Notes: generated by a model from the letters alone, not told the origin. Positions 22,872 through 36,900 are shown, counted from the first letter of the stretch. The stretch is DNA of 64,000 bases from Nemertoderma westbladi (GCA_032718475.1 JAUCBJ010000468.1:40901-104900); one strand, 5' to 3'. Numbers and translations are program-made.

Positions 22872-23087
22872 GCGAAATAATAACTACAACAAACCCACCA
22901 CCAACAACAACAAACCCAGCACCAACAACAACAAACCCAGCACCAACAACAACAAACCCACCACCACCACCACCAACAACAACAAACCCACCACCAACAA
23001 CAACAAACCCACCACCACCTCCAGCAACAACTACTACTATATCTACAAGCTCGACTACAAAAGAACCCACCACGACAACTATTTCTG
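22872..23087 (+). CDS. Mosaic gene exon P2 (mucin-like)
   Basis: 216 nt with six units: two are TTTNPAP and one has a six-proline run. Same EII start and ATTTTIST tail as P1, with KEPTTTTIS in place of KEPSTTTIS. Confidence 0.85.
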
Positions 23088-23562
23088 GTTAGAATGCTGC
23101 AAATCATTTCTATTTATATAACATTTTGCTAAATTTTGTATTGAATTTAATTATATGATGATTGAGTCAATTGAACTTTTTGCATAAATATTCTTCACCC
23201 AGAGGTTTATGGTACAATACCACCTGTCAATCACTCTCCTTGAGCGCAGATAATATATATTGGGCACTGCTGGAGAAGTAAACATGAGGTCATACATAAC
23301 AGATCTACTTTTCTGGCAACTAAACACAGGAAAGTGAACCGTGGACAATCAAATATGATATATAATAATAATATAGACCAACTTGAAATGAATATGAAAC
23401 ATTTGGGTAAAAGAAATTGACTTTGGAGATTCGGAAAGACAGGAAGGATATAATTTCCACTGTCTGAGCTCGTCCGACCTAGTAGTAGTAGTACTAATCT
23501 TAAAGCGGAGGCTAGAAATCCGGTGTCACGGCTTTAATTAAATATCACCTTGTTAATTTTAG

Positions 23563-23610
23563 ATTGTGATGAATGCTTCAAGGTGATTCAGCTGAATCTA
23601 GCTACCCAAG
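23563..23610 (+). CDS. Mosaic gene exon S2
   Basis: 48 nt; one silent change from S1 (Thr ACT to ACC). Confidence 0.85.
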
Positions 23611-24456
23611 GTTAGTGTTGTATATTATTTTTTGTAGTATATTTCCTTATCTCATTAAAAATATACATATTACAATACATCTCACAATAGATACATTAAT
23701 AGATCAATGTAACTCGTATTTTTCTGTGTCCTAATGCAAATTTAGGTGATTTTAGTACCAAATTTGTACCCACCACCAAAAAATTCAAGTTTGAGATGTC
23801 CAGAGCCGTTTTTATTTATTCATTCAGATTCACTACCCTAAATGGAAGTAACAGTATGATAATATCTATTGATAAATTTATACTTTAAAAATGTGGTACT
23901 GGCACGAAACTTTTAACCCAGCGCTGCAAACTACAAGTTTGAAAACAATACTTATTCAATTTTTACTAATTATTAATTGTTATATTGGGTGGATTTCAAA
24001 TATTTGGTGCTAGCACTTATGAAAAATACAAGTTTGATATGTCTAGTTCGATTTTTTTCATTACATTCCATTGAATTCAGAACCCCAATAAACCTGTAAA
24101 ATGCGACAATCAAGTTGTCACAATCAATTGAACTAATGAATGAATTTTCAAATTTTGTTCTGGAACCAAATTGTGCACCCAGCACCAAAATTACAAGTTT
24201 AATATGCCTAGTGCAACCTCTATATATCCCATAGAAATCAGAACCCTCAAAAATTACTATTGAGCAAAAAACAGATTCAAACAATAAATTTTCAAAAATG
24301 AAATATTTTCAAAAATTTGGTGCTAGCACCAAAATTTGTCAAACTCCAAAAAAAATAAGTTTGAAATTTCTAGCATATTTTATATATATTCCATCTAATT
24401 AGGAACACCAAAAAAACAGTGTAACTCAAAAATAAAATGTTACAAATCATATTTCA

Positions 24457-25050
24457 TGTGATGGGATTCCAGTTGGCATGGAATCCCAACCGGTATGTGA
24501 TGTGTCGTTTCATGTAAGCATCACCCTTTTATTGTTGAAAGGACGTAGGCCGGTATAAATATAAGAGTTTTAATGGTTTATCATTGTTGATAATGGCTGA
24601 TATATATATAAAGTAAAGTACCGGTAATAATAACAGCACAATCAATATGTAGTACGGGCTATGGTCAAAACCTTCAGAATTTCATGGTAATTAATAGCCA
24701 ACTGAACATAATGAACATTGAGTAATGGTTATATACATATTGCATAGAAAGCTTGTGCATCCCTACCTATGGTTGACCTACCAATAGATGCGCGTTAATT
24801 GGTCGTATGCTGTCCCACTATTGGTTGGTTTTCCCTTTGGCCACTCCCTATCTCCTCTGACCCTATGTTGGCTTCCCCCTGAGATATGTTGCTATCTATC
24901 TGCAACCTGGCATTATATTGCCTGTTCCCTTATTCCCTCCCGGTATGCAATATTATATTGGGTATAATATTGCATACTTGATTGTGATTCGTAAATCACA
25001 CTTCCCCATTTTCTCACTGGGTGGTGTACAGCAGATTGGATTCGCTAACA
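24457..25050. mobile_element. Solo LTR in S2-L3 intron
   Basis: 594 bp from TGTGATGGGATTCC to GGATTCGCTAACA, flanked by TTTCA (24452-24456 and 25051-25055). The uninterrupted site is present in the S1-L2 intron near 21930. A hairpin, GGTATGCAATATTATA with its near complement, lies close to the 3' end, as in the solo LTR at 15880. Confidence 0.9.
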
Positions 25051-25342
25051 TTTCATGTAATTTTCAAAATTCGTCTCAAATATAGTGCCAAACGTAGGGA
25101 TTATAATTGGTGCTATAACTCGAAAAGTTCCCAATAATTTTCAAAACCGTTTTCACTATAAGGAATGTAATAGGATAAGCCATAAAATTTCAGATTCCCA
25201 ACTGCGTGTGTTTCAGAGTTGTAACAAAAATACCACAAGTGGGGGTCGATCCCCCAGGTTTAATAGGGTTAATGAGATTACTGATAAGGAATTCTCTTTC
25301 AATACTCAGTTTACCTAAATATGACATAAATTATAATTACAG

Positions 25343-25483
25343 AAATGTGCCCAGGAGACCCATTTACTGATGAGAATGCTGAATATTTCTGTGATTATCG
25401 TTGTCTTCCGATGAATTCAGATTCTCGCTGCGATGGATTCTCCCATTGTGCTAATAATCAGGACGAAATGTGCTGCGATGACT
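25343..25483 (+). CDS. Mosaic gene exon L3 (LDLa-like)
   Basis: 141 nt, protein identical to L1; three silent changes (first Cys TGC, Tyr TAT, Asp GAT). Confidence 0.85.
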
Positions 25484-25661
25484 GTTAGTTTAATATTATT
25501 TATTATAATAATTTGTAATAATATTTTGTAATATTCAATATTTAATAAGCAGTAAAAGGTGTGATGATAAAGATACATCGATGAATATTATAATGCTTTG
25601 AAATATTTTTTAAAATAATTTATTATGTTTTTATCTATATTATTGATATTATATTATTCAG

Positions 25662-25847
25662 GCGAAATAATAACTACAACAAACCCACCACCAACAACAA
25701 CAAACCCACCACCAATAACAACAAACCCACCACCAACAACAACAAACCCACCACCAACTACAACAAACCCACCACCACCTCCAGCAACAACTACTACTAT
25801 ATCTACAAGCTCGACTACAAAAGAACCCACCACGACAACTATTTCTG
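25662..25847 (+). CDS. Mosaic gene exon P3 (mucin-like)
   Basis: 186 nt with five units, the third reading ITTNPPP. Start and tail as in P2. Confidence 0.85.
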
Positions 25848-26324
25848 GTTAGAATGCTGCAAATCATTTCTATTTATTTAACATTTTGCTAAATTTTGTA
25901 TTGAATTTAATTATATGATGATTGAGTCAATTGAACTTTTTGCATAAATATTCTTCATGCAGAGGTTTATGGTACAATACCACATGTCAAATCACTCTCC
26001 TTGAGCGCAGATAATATATATTGGGCACTGCTAGAGAAGTAAACATAAGGTCATACATAACAGATCTACTTTTCTGGCAACTAACACAAGGAAAGCGAAC
26101 TGTGCGGACAATCAAATATGATATATAATAATAATATAGATCAACTTGAAATGAATATGAAACATTTGGGTGAAAGAAATTGACTTTGGAGAATCGCAAA
26201 GACAGGAAGGTTACAATTTCCACTGTCCGAGCTCGTCTGATGGGTAGTAGTAGTACTAATCTTAAAGCGGAGACCAGAAATCCGGTCTCATGGCTTGAAT
26301 TAAATATCACCTTGTATATTTTAG

Positions 26325-26372
26325 ATTGTGATGAATGCTTCAGGGTGATTCAGCTGAATCTAGCTACTCAAG
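26325..26372 (+). CDS. Mosaic gene exon S3
   Basis: 48 nt; one replacement relative to S1, Lys to Arg (CFRVIQ). Confidence 0.85.
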
Positions 26373-28480
26373 GTTAGTGTTGTTAGTGTTATTGTTGTAT
26401 ATTTCCTTATCTCATTAATTAATAAACATAGGCCTCCTGGTACTGGATACAGCACCATTTAGGTACTGTATCCATTTACATATTCAACAACCATTTAGAA
26501 GAAGTAACGATATACGTAGATTATCCGTATTAAAGGTTTGATTTAATACTTTTTCTATCTTTAAAATATTACGTACTATAGAAATAAATTTAAATAAAAT
26601 CAGTTAGAACTACTAACTGGCCCATAATTTAGAAGACTAACTATTACAACATTCGCAACATGTTCTCTTATAAATATTTCACATTGTTCTCAATCAAAAA
26701 TCAACCTGCTGGTTCACTTAATGGTGAGCCATTAATGTCCTCCATTATTTAGGTTACACATCCATATAGATTGCAAACAAAACACAACTCATATCTCAAT
26801 ATCTCCAAATAGACTTCAACAATCTGATATTTAGACCTAATAGTCACAGAGGCAGCTACATCACATTCAAGGATATACTCCCCTATGCGATGAGATCACT
26901 ACAAAATATTTTTATATTTCGTGCAAAGCGTAAATACAATCGATGTAGAAAGGGATTGGGAGATAATTCAATTTCAACACTATTGTAAAACCAAGGAGCA
27001 ATAACTTACAGAAGGCGAGTTGTGTGGCCATTAATTTTTGGATTGGCATGAAATACCCCCGTGTGTCAGATGTAATTATGAATATATCTGTAAAACCTAA
27101 CATCACTTCAAGGTAAAGAACTCGAGCACTTCAGTGTCTCTTGTAAAACTGGAAAGTCAGTGGCCGAATGTTGCACTTCCGACGTTTTTATAATTTTTAC
27201 TGGTATTTCATATAATAATAATTTTTACGGGGCTGAGGATATTCAGCATTGACTTCATCGAACTGGGGCCCTCCAAGGTTGTAAGGCTCTGTTCTAACCA
27301 TTCCATCATCAGAGGCTTTAACCTGATTAATACCGGTCTATAAAATGTAGTACAAATAGCGGGAGGAGGTCATATTGAGGTCATACACCCCCTAAAATCT
27401 ACAAAATTAAACGATCACGTATAAATTTTTGTTTTTACATAGATTTTACTATTTTTCAACTTAACTTACAATGACAAAAGCTACCGCCCCCAGGATGGTT
27501 TTTTGCAGTACCAAATTTTCAAGTAGTGAACATTAAAAAAAAATATGAAAGTATAAATAATATTTTTACCTACTTTTTTTCAATATAGGTTTTCTGAGGC
27601 GGTGAATCCATTTATTGGAACAAAATGAATAATCATGTTATTACAATAAATGGTAGTTTTATTCATCTACTTAGGCAAAAAATGCACCATAATTTGTTTG
27701 AGCAATATAATTTTTTAAATTAATTATACAATGCTATAAATTCACACTTTTAGTTTTTCTGGGGCGCTGAATATAATGGAAATAATTTCTAATGCTCCTT
27801 ATCAATGTAACTCGTATTTTTCTTTGTACTAATGCAAATTTTGGTGATCGCACCAATTTGTACCCACCACCAAAAATTCAAGTTTGAGATTCATTCGGAT
27901 TCACTACCCTAATAACGCAAGTAACAGTAAGATAATATCTATGGATCAATTTTTTATTTTCAAAATTTTGTACTGGCACCAAGCTTTTAACCCTCCAGCA
28001 TTGCAAATTTGTGCTACCACCAAATGTTGCACCCACTTCTGAAAAATACAAGTTAGATATGTCTAGTTAGTTAGATTTTTTTAATTACATTCCATTGAAT
28101 TCAGAACCCCAATAAACCAGTAAAATGCGACAATCAAGTTGTCACAATCAATTGAACTAATGAATGAATTTTCAAATTTTGTTCTGGAACCAAATTGTGC
28201 ACCCAGCACCAAAATTACAAGTTTAATATGCCTAGTGCAACCTCTATATATCCCATAGAAATTTGAACCCTCAAAAATTACTATTGAGCAAAAAACAGAT
28301 TCAAACAATAAATTTTCAAAAATGAAATATTTTCAAAAATTTGGTGCTAGCACCAAAATTTGTCAAACTCCAAAAAAAATAAGTTTGAAATTTCTAGCAT
28401 ATTTTATATATATTCCATCTAATTGGGAACACCAAAAAAACAGTGTAACTCAAAAATAAAATGTTACAAATCATATTTCA
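26373..28480. other. S3-L4 intron, left part
   Basis: Besides the sub-repeats shared with the other S-L introns (from about 27800), this intron has about 1.4 kb of extra sequence (26400-27790) absent from the S1-L2 and S2-L3 introns, including a dispersed repeat shared with 17485-17560. No exon is visible in it. Confidence 0.6.
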
Positions 28481-29073
28481 TGTGACGGGATTTGAGTTGG
28501 CATAGAATCCCAACCGGTATATGATGTGTCGTTTCATGTAAGCATCACCCTTTTATTGTTGAAAGGCCGTAGGCCGGTATAAATATAAGAGTTTTAATGG
28601 TTTATCATTGTTGATAATGGCTGATATATATATAAGTAATGTACCGGTAATAATAACAGCACAATCAATATGTAGTATGGGCTATGGTCAAAACTTTCAG
28701 AATTTCATGGTAATTAATAGCCAACTGAACATAATGAACATTGAGTAATGGTTATATACATATTGCATAGAAAGCTTGTGCATCCCTACCTATGGTTGAC
28801 CTACCAATAGATGCGCGTTAATTGGTCGTATGCTGTCCTACCATTGTTTGGTTTTCCCTTTGGCCACTCCCTATCTCCTCTGACCCTATGTTGGCTTCTC
28901 CCTGAGATATGTTGCTATCTATCTGCAACCTGGCATTATGTTGCCTGTTCCCTTATTCCCTCCCGGTATGCAATATTATATTGGGTATAATATTGCATAC
29001 TTGATTGTGATTCGTAAATCACACTTCCCCATTTTCTCACTGGGTGGTGTACAGCGGATTGGATTCACTAACA
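28481..29073. mobile_element. Solo LTR in S3-L4 intron
   Basis: 593 bp, the same LTR as 24457-25050 at the same intron position with the same TTTCA duplication (28476-28480, 29074-29078). It is a copy made by module duplication, not a second insertion. Confidence 0.9.
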
Positions 29074-29368
29074 TTTCATCTAATTTTCAAAATTCGTCTC
29101 AAATATAGTGCCAAACGTAGGGATTATAATTGGTGCTATAACTCGAAAAGTTCCCAATAATTTTCAAAACCGTTTTCACTATAAGGAATGTAATAGGATA
29201 AGCCATAAAATTTCAGATTCCCAACTGCGTGTGTTTCAGAGTTGTAACAAAAAAACTACAGGTGGGGGTCGACACCCCGGGTTTAATAGGGTTAATGAGA
29301 TTATTACTGATAAGGAATTCTCTTTCAATACTCAGTTTACCTAAATATGACATAAATTATAATTCCAG

Positions 29369-29509
29369 AAATGTGCCCAGGAGACCCATTTACTGATGAG
29401 AATGCTGAATATTTCTGTGATTACCGTTGTCTTCCGATGAATTCAGATTCTCGCTGCGACGGATTCTCCCATTGTGCTAATAATCAGGACGAATTGTGCT
29501 GCGATGACT
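29369..29509 (+). CDS. Mosaic gene exon L4 (LDLa-like)
   Basis: 141 nt; one silent change and the only replacement seen among L1-L5, Met to Leu (QDELCC). Confidence 0.85.
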
Positions 29510-29686
29510 GTTAGTTTAATATTATTTATTATAATAATTTGTAATAATATTTTGTAATATTTAATATTTAATAAGCAGTAAAAGGTGTGATTATAAAGAT
29601 AGATCGATGAATATTATATTGCTTTAAAATATTTTTTAAAATAATTTATTATGTTTTTATCTATATATATTTATTATATTATTCAG

Positions 29687-29833
29687 GCGAAATAATAACT
29701 ACAACAAACCCACCACCAACAACAACAAACCCACCACCACCAACAACAATAAACCCACCACCACCTACAGCGACAACTACTACTATATCTACAAGCTCGA
29801 CTACAAAAGAACCCACAACGACAACCATTTCTG
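29687..29833 (+). CDS. Mosaic gene exon P4 (mucin-like)
   Basis: 147 nt, the shortest of the repeat-bearing P exons: three units (TTTNPPP, TTTNPPPP, TTINPPPP), then TATTTTIST and the usual tail. Confidence 0.85.
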
Positions 29834-30309
29834 GTTAGGATGCTGCAAATCATTTCTATTTATTTATGAGATTTTTTTTAAATTTTGTATAGAATTTAAT
29901 TATATGATGATTGAGGCAATATAACTTTTGCAAAAATAATCTTCACGCAGAGGTTTATGGTACAATACCACCTATCAATCACTTTCCTTGAACGCAGATG
30001 AGATACATTTGGCATTGCTGAAGAAGTAAACATGAGGTCATACATAACATATCTACTTTTCTGGAAACTAACACAAGGAAAGCGTAGCCATGGACAATCA
30101 GTTATGATATATAATATAGACCAACTTGAAAGGGATATGAAACATTTAGGTGAAAGAAATTGCGATGACGTTGGAGAATCGGGAAGCCTAGAAGGATATA
30201 ATTTCCACAGTACGAGCTTGTCCGACCGAGTAGTAGCACTACTAATCTTAATGCTGAGGCCAGAAATCCAGTGTCACGGCATGATTTAAATATCTTGTTA
30301 ATTTTATAG

Positions 30310-30357
30310 ATTGTGATGAATGTTTCAAGGTGATTCAGCTGAATCTAGCTACTCAAG
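30310..30357 (+). CDS. Mosaic gene exon S4
   Basis: 48 nt; one silent change from S1 (Cys TGT). Acceptor is TTTTATAG in place of AATTTTAG. Confidence 0.85.
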
Positions 30358-30919
30358 GTTAGTGTTACTTTTTATTGTATATTTTACTGTCTCATTAATT
30401 AATAAAAATGGGTCTACTGGTACTGGATACAGTTAAAACACCCATTTAGAAGAAGTAACGGAATACAAATGTAAGGTAACTTTCGTCATAGGGGGTGAGA
30501 ATATCGAAAGTTCATTATCCGGTTCCTTAATACTCTTCTAGTAGAATATCGACTTCCCTTCCCACTAGACCTCCGGTTTCATACAGGTAACCTGCTGTCG
30601 GATTGTACCAGTCGAGGATATATAGTAGACCCCAGAGGTAGTGTCATAAATAAGAATGGTTGGTTTGGCTTACGATGTATATTTGTTGTGATATTCTCAA
30701 GTCCAATAACTACTACATCACCAATAATAGAGTTGTTGCAAGTACGTTGCGAATAACGTATATACCAATAATACCAATAATGAAATTAGGGAAGAGCTAA
30801 GTAATACATAAATTACAGAAAGGTCACATTTAATGTAGCAATGCACTCAAGAATGAAGTCCTACACTCAATATTGTCATATTAATACACCGAAATATTAC
30901 TAATAATCACTACACATCT

Positions 30920-32826
30920 ATGGCGTCTGATTTGAGCCAAAATACCTTAGAATTACAAATGTGTACCTTACATTTTTCATTAGCTTATATTTATAAGCAT
31001 TCGCTTAAAAGTATGGTATTTTATTGCATTTGAATTTATACATCGCTTAAAAGTAAGGTATTTTTTACAAGTTCTGTTAAAACATCGCATAAAAGTAAGC
31101 TATGTTTATGTAGTTGACTTTAATAAATCGCTTAAAAGTTAGGTATTTTTTACAAGTTCTGTTAAAACATCGCATAAAAGTAAGCTATGTTTATGTAATT
31201 GACTGTAATAAATCGCTTTAAATAAGGTATTTAATTGCAGTTCTGTTCCAACATTGCTTAAAATGAAGTATGTGTTTATACAGTAATATAGTTTATAGTA
31301 AGCGATGTTTTTACAGTGTCGTTTAAACATAGTTTAAAGTAAGCGATGTTTTTACAGTGTCGTTTAAACATAGTTTAAAGTAAGCGATGTTTTTACAGTG
31401 TCGTTTAAACATAGTTTAAAGTAAGCTATGTTTTTGCAGTGTTTTGTCCAATCAAAAGCGTTGTTGACAATATCTGCAATTAGTAAATAGATCACGAGAG
31501 GGCGCTGTTGAGCAATTGTTGTATTCCAGTATTCGATCAGCAAAATCGAATTTCTGATATGTAGGGTACAATGTACGGACAGTACGGTTAACAGTATACA
31601 GTAGTTACACTGCAGTAGGTATGGCATCCGAAAATTTCATCTCGGAAATTGAGAGCCTAATACGGAGGTGCCAACAAATTTCAGAAGATGAGACATTTTC
31701 AAACTTAAATATAATAGAATATTTAACACGTATTTTTCAATATAAGATTGATGTACTGGATCGCCTAATAGAGAATGGGAATACAGGTAATAGCCCTAGG
31801 GCCGCCGATACCAGTACAACACGTAATTCTGGAATAATTGATTTAAATCGAAGCCTCCATGAATGGCTGCATTGGTTATTAAGTTTACCTATTGCTCGGC
31901 ATCAAAGTAGCTGCTGCTTATATGTATCATCTGCAATTTGTTGGCCCGTATTAGGCTCTCAATTTCAAAGATGAAATTTTCAGATGACATACCTACTGGC
32001 TACTGCAGTACTCTGTAACTATACTGTTAACCGTACTGTCCGTACCGTGTACCCTACATATCAGAAATTCAATTTTGCTGATCGAATACTGGAATACAAC
32101 AATTGCTCAACAGTGCCCTCTCGTGATCTATTTACTAATTGCAGATATTGTCAACAACGCTTTTGATTGGACAAAACACTGCAAAAACATAGCTTAATTT
32201 AAACTATGTTTAAACGACACTGTAAAAACATCGCTTACTTTAAACTATGTTTAAACGACACTGTCAAAAACATCGCTTACTTTAAACTATATTACTACAT
32301 AAACACATACTTCATTTTAAGCAACGTTGGAACAGATCTGCAATTAAATACCTTATTTAAAGCGATTTATTACAGTCAACTACATAAACATAGCTTACTT
32401 TTAAGCGATGTTTTAACAGAACTTGTAAAAATACCTTACTTTTAAGCGATTTATTAAAGTCAACTACATAAACATAGCTTACTTTTAAGCGATGTATAAA
32501 TTCAAATGCAATAAAATACCATACTTTTAAGCGATTTTCAAGGCAATTGCAAATAATTAGCTTACTTATAAGCGATTTTCAAGGCAAATACAAAAAACAT
32601 AGCTTACTTTTAAGCAATGTTTTAAGAGAACTTGTAAAAAATACTTTACTTTTAAGCGATTTATTAAAGTCAACTTCATAAAACATAGCTTACTTTTAAG
32701 CGATGTATAAATTCAAATGCAATAAAATACCATACTTTTAAGCGAATGCTTATAAATATAAGCTAATGAAAAATGTAAGGTACACATATGTAATTCTAAG
32801 GTATTTTGGCTCAAATCAGACGCCAT
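30920..32826. mobile_element. Fold-back transposon with 8-bp duplications
   Basis: 1907 bp in the S4-L5 intron. Ends ATGGCGTCTGATTTGAGCC and the complement; 8-bp duplication ACACATCT outside both (30912-30919, 32827-32834). Arms of 750-900 bp are built of short repeats around TCGCTTAAAAGTAAGGTATT and GTTTAAACATAGTTTAAAGT. The unpaired centre is about 31684-31932. Eight-bp duplications are usual for hAT elements, but there is no transposase. Confidence 0.85.
31621..31974 (+). CDS. Unrecognised frame in fold-back centre
   Basis: 117 codons starting at a Met: MASENFISEIESLIRRCQQI, later EYLTRIFQYKIDVLDRLIEN, a plausible helical soluble segment, then a Ser/Thr-rich part. The first about 60 bases are duplicated inverted in the right arm, so the later residues are antisense of the start and not a real protein end. 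It may be the first exon of a gene captured by the element. No family recognised. Confidence 0.2.
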   Translation: MASENFISEIESLIRRCQQISEDETFSNLNIIEYLTRIFQYKIDVLDRLIENGNTGNSPRAADTSTTRNSGIIDLNRSLHEWLHWLLSLPIARHQSSCCLYVSSAICWPVLGSQFQR

Positions 32827-33493
32827 ACACATCTGGCCGCTCTAATTTAACACTTCAACCAACACCCTTGTATGTACACTTCAAATCCCAGGTACTCATC
32901 CTGGCTGTGTGTATGGAGCCAATTCCCAAACAATATTGTCCCCTTTGTTCTGTACAACAACTACTACTATATGCTCATTATACCATCCTACTGTATTATA
33001 ATCACTTCATATAATTATTGCATCTTTTGGCTTTAATAATACGCTACCACCAAAATTTTGGTGCTAGCGCCAAAATATGGCGCACTCCGAAAAAAATAAG
33101 TTTGATATTTCTAGCATATTTTTTTTGTATTCCATCTAATTGGGAACACCAAAAAACGGTGTAATTCAAAAATATAGATGTTACAAATCATATTTCAGGA
33201 AATGTAATTTTCAAAAATCGTCTTAAAAATATTGCCAAAAGTAGGGTTTAAAATTGGTGCTGTAACTCGATAAGTTTCCGATATTTTTCAAAACCGTTTT
33301 CACTATAAGGAATGTAATAGGATAAGCCATAAAAAAAATTTATAATTCCTTACTGCGGGTATTTCAGAATTATAACAAAAAAAACACGGGTGTGGGTCGA
33401 CCCCCCGGGTTTAATAGGGTTAATGAGATTACTGATAAGGAATTCTCTTGCAATACTCAGTTTACCTAAAAATTACATAAATTATAATTCTAG

Positions 33494-33634
33494 AAATGTG
33501 TCCAGGAGACCCATTTACTGATGAGAATGCTGAATATTTCTGTGATTACCGTTGTCTTCCGATGAATTCAGATTCTCGCTGCGACGGATTCTCCCATTGT
33601 GCTAATAATCAGGACGAAATGTGCTGCGACGACT
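33494..33634 (+). CDS. Mosaic gene exon L5 (LDLa-like)
   Basis: 141 nt, protein identical to L1 with one silent change (Asp GAC). It is the last member of the recently amplified group; the next P and S exons belong to the older group, so the amplification boundary lies in the following intron. Confidence 0.85.
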
Positions 33635-33920
33635 GTTAGTTTAATATTATTTATTATAATAATAAATAATAATTTCTGGTTATATTTATTAAGATTTAAT
33701 AGCCCAAGAAAACACGTGATGATAAAAATTCAACTATGAATTTTTATAAATGCTAACGCATAAAGCGCTAAATGAACACCGGTGTGAAATTCAAACATTC
33801 TCGATAATGAGGACGTGTAAACAGCCAATAGGAAAGATAATGCATTGAGCATTCCTTGTGTAGAACTGAATTGCGGGAGAGAATATGAATTGCTTTCCTG
33901 TAGTGTGGATGTGTATAGTA

Positions 33921-36900
33921 GGGTGTAACAAAAATCAGTTTTTTGCCCCAATCATCTTGAAACTTCCACAAAAGTGGCCATTTTCAATGTGAATACCATA
34001 TTAAAAAACCGTTTTTGAAAATATAAAGTGGAAGACGTGTCACATGAGGTCTAAATTTTCGAAAATCTGACAATTTTTGATAATTTCCCACATAGTGGTT
34101 AGGTGACAAGTCATTGAAGTAAGATCCTAGAACTTAAAGTATTAGTCGGTGATAGTTTGTTTTTTCTAACAAATAATTAATTTCTACATGGTTACCAAGT
34201 TATCATTTGACACATAGGTACTCAAAATTCTGAAAATTGTACTTTTTTATGATATAATTAATGTTGAGCCAAAGTAAATAGCCAAGTAATTTATTCTAAG
34301 ATTACACTCAATGCAATCATAATTCATACCCAAACTAAATAATTTATGTATTTTAGGGAGCGTTTTACTACTGTAGTTACTGTAGTTCTAAAAGCATTTG
34401 CTATACTGTGCAGTAACCAGTAGGCCTTCTACTTTATTAATTAGGGATACAATTCAGCAGTTATCATTTGATTTCAGAATTTACATTCAGCTCTTTCCAC
34501 TTCACCCAGTTCTGTACTTTTTAATTTTTGTAAATTATTAATGTAATTTAACTGTAATTTTTAATTGCTGTACTGCAGTAGGTGAAGGTACTGCAGACAG
34601 ACTATCTGGTTTGGTTTATCCATACTTGGTTAATAACAGTAATTACAAGTACAGTATTTATCACTGATAAGTGTAAAGTCCCTGAAATTTACCTGTCTGA
34701 CACTCTGTATGGGATACTGATAGGCTATCTGTTGATATGTTTGATAGATAGGTAATGAATGGCTGCAGTATTTCTTTGTTATTGCGTTAAGCATGGTTAG
34801 ACTGACTGATATACACCAGAATTTGTAACAAGAAACAGTAAACAGAAACTAAACCTTAACTATATTTTTATTGGCCCTTTTGTGATAAAAACTTTAACTG
34901 TTGTTGGCATACCAAATCACATATATGCGGTTTGATTATTTGATTTCTGAAATTTCCATTTCACGACACTAGACTGCACTGTTAGAGTACCCTTTGTACT
35001 GTTGCGTTGGCTTGTTCTGAATTTCGGATTTATTATATTTATATAATATTCGTTTTTACCTACTGTACTTTTATTGGAATCGAATATGGAAAGCCGCAGT
35101 TCAATAACAAAAATATATGGGTTGCCTACAAAGCTACCTGAAACTCAGTTGCAAACTATTGGAGATGTGCTTCGGCATAGTCAGTTTGTGAAACAGGAAT
35201 ATAAAGCTACTACAGGAACCAGCAAAGATCCTACAATTCGTTTGGTTGCAGAGCATACTGCAGATGATGTTCTTCTTATATATCAAAAGGCATCAGTTGC
35301 AACATATACCAGAAGTGGAGTTATTAAAAAGATTGTAAGTTACTTAAATGAAGTGAGGGCAAAACTTAACAAGGTGCAGATAAGTCGCCGTGATCAAGAA
35401 AAATACACTTCACTTCTCCAACAAGTAAAGGAGAAACATGAATGTCTGTTTGATATTGTTAATTTAAAGAAAACTCACCCTCGGGAGTTGCATTTTGCGA
35501 ATGATCAGAAATCAGAGAGAAAGTTATTTATTGGATCTGTTGATATACCAGTTTCCTCTGCATTGAAACGTCGGATTGAAAGATGAAAGGAAAGAGGCCA
35601 GAAATAAACCAACCAAATCTGTCAAGTTATTCAACATTGATGCACTATCTGTTGACATCAATTACGATAGTGATGCAAGTTATTCTGAGTCTATGTTTAA
35701 TGTGGATAATGACCCTGGTTCTGATTTACTAAAGATAAAGATAGGTGTAAAGATAGGCCCTTCACAGAAAGCCCTATCTAATGTAGCTTTGGTTGCCGAT
35801 CGTTATGGTGTTTCGCATCGTGCTGCAGCAGCAATCTCTTCTGCAACACTGATAAGTGTTTGTCATTCTAGTAAAAATCCAGTCTCTTCAACGAAATTGT
35901 TCCGTGGACGTGGACGTCACTCTATCAGATCCAAGATTACAAATGAATTTGTAAACACGTCTCATTGTATAGAGGGGTTATATTTTGATGGACGTAATGA
36001 TCCAGCATTATATATTGATGATTATGGGAGGAAGTCTACACATTCAGAACATCATGTTGCCCTGATCTCAGAGCCAGGGTCTGAATACCTTGGTCATGTT
36101 GTGCCTATACTCATGGTACAGCTGCTTCTCATGCTAGTGATATTATTGCATATTTCGATAAATTGGATAAGCTGAATAATATACACCTTCTAGGGAATGA
36201 TGGAACTAATGTGAACACTGGTTGTAATGGTGGAATCATTCGACTTCTGGAAAAGCATATTGAAAGACCAATTCAATGGTCAATTTGTTCATTACATGCT
36301 AATGAGCTGCCATTCCGCCACCTGTTCACTTATACTTGATGGTTCAACATGTGGGCCAAATTCCTTCAAAGGTGTAATAGGCATACAAATTGTTGGAAAT
36401 TTGTCTGCACTAGATATTGTTGATTTCAAAGCAATTCCATAACCCAACTTCCAGGTAATTCCCGATAAAGTAATAAAAAAACTCAGTTGGGATCAGAAAT
36501 ACTTGTATAGAATTGTTAATGGTGTAATTTCTGGACACTGCTATAAAACATTGGCACTCATTCACCTAGGAAAATTGGCTCATTCACGCTGGCTCACCTT
36601 AGCAAGCCGTGTCTGTCGGTTGTATGTCAGCCAGTTAGATCCTGCCAATGAGTTGATGAAAGTAGTTACATTTATTGTAAGGGTCTATGCACCAAGCTGG
36701 TTTCAAATTAAAATGAATTGGCGCATCACTGATGGTTCCATTAACCTATTCTCTATGATCTCATATAGTCGCTACCTTGATCCAGATTGCAAGGCTATTG
36801 TGGATAAGGTTTTGCAACATAATTCGTACTTTTCTCACCCTGAAAACATTCTGTTGAGTATGATTGTAGATAAACGGCCATATATTCGTCAGCTAGCAGC

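Noticed and set aside
30920-32826. Palindrome considered as an assembly inversion artefact
   Set aside because: Exact 8-bp duplications outside both ends and a unique centre are what an inserted element leaves.
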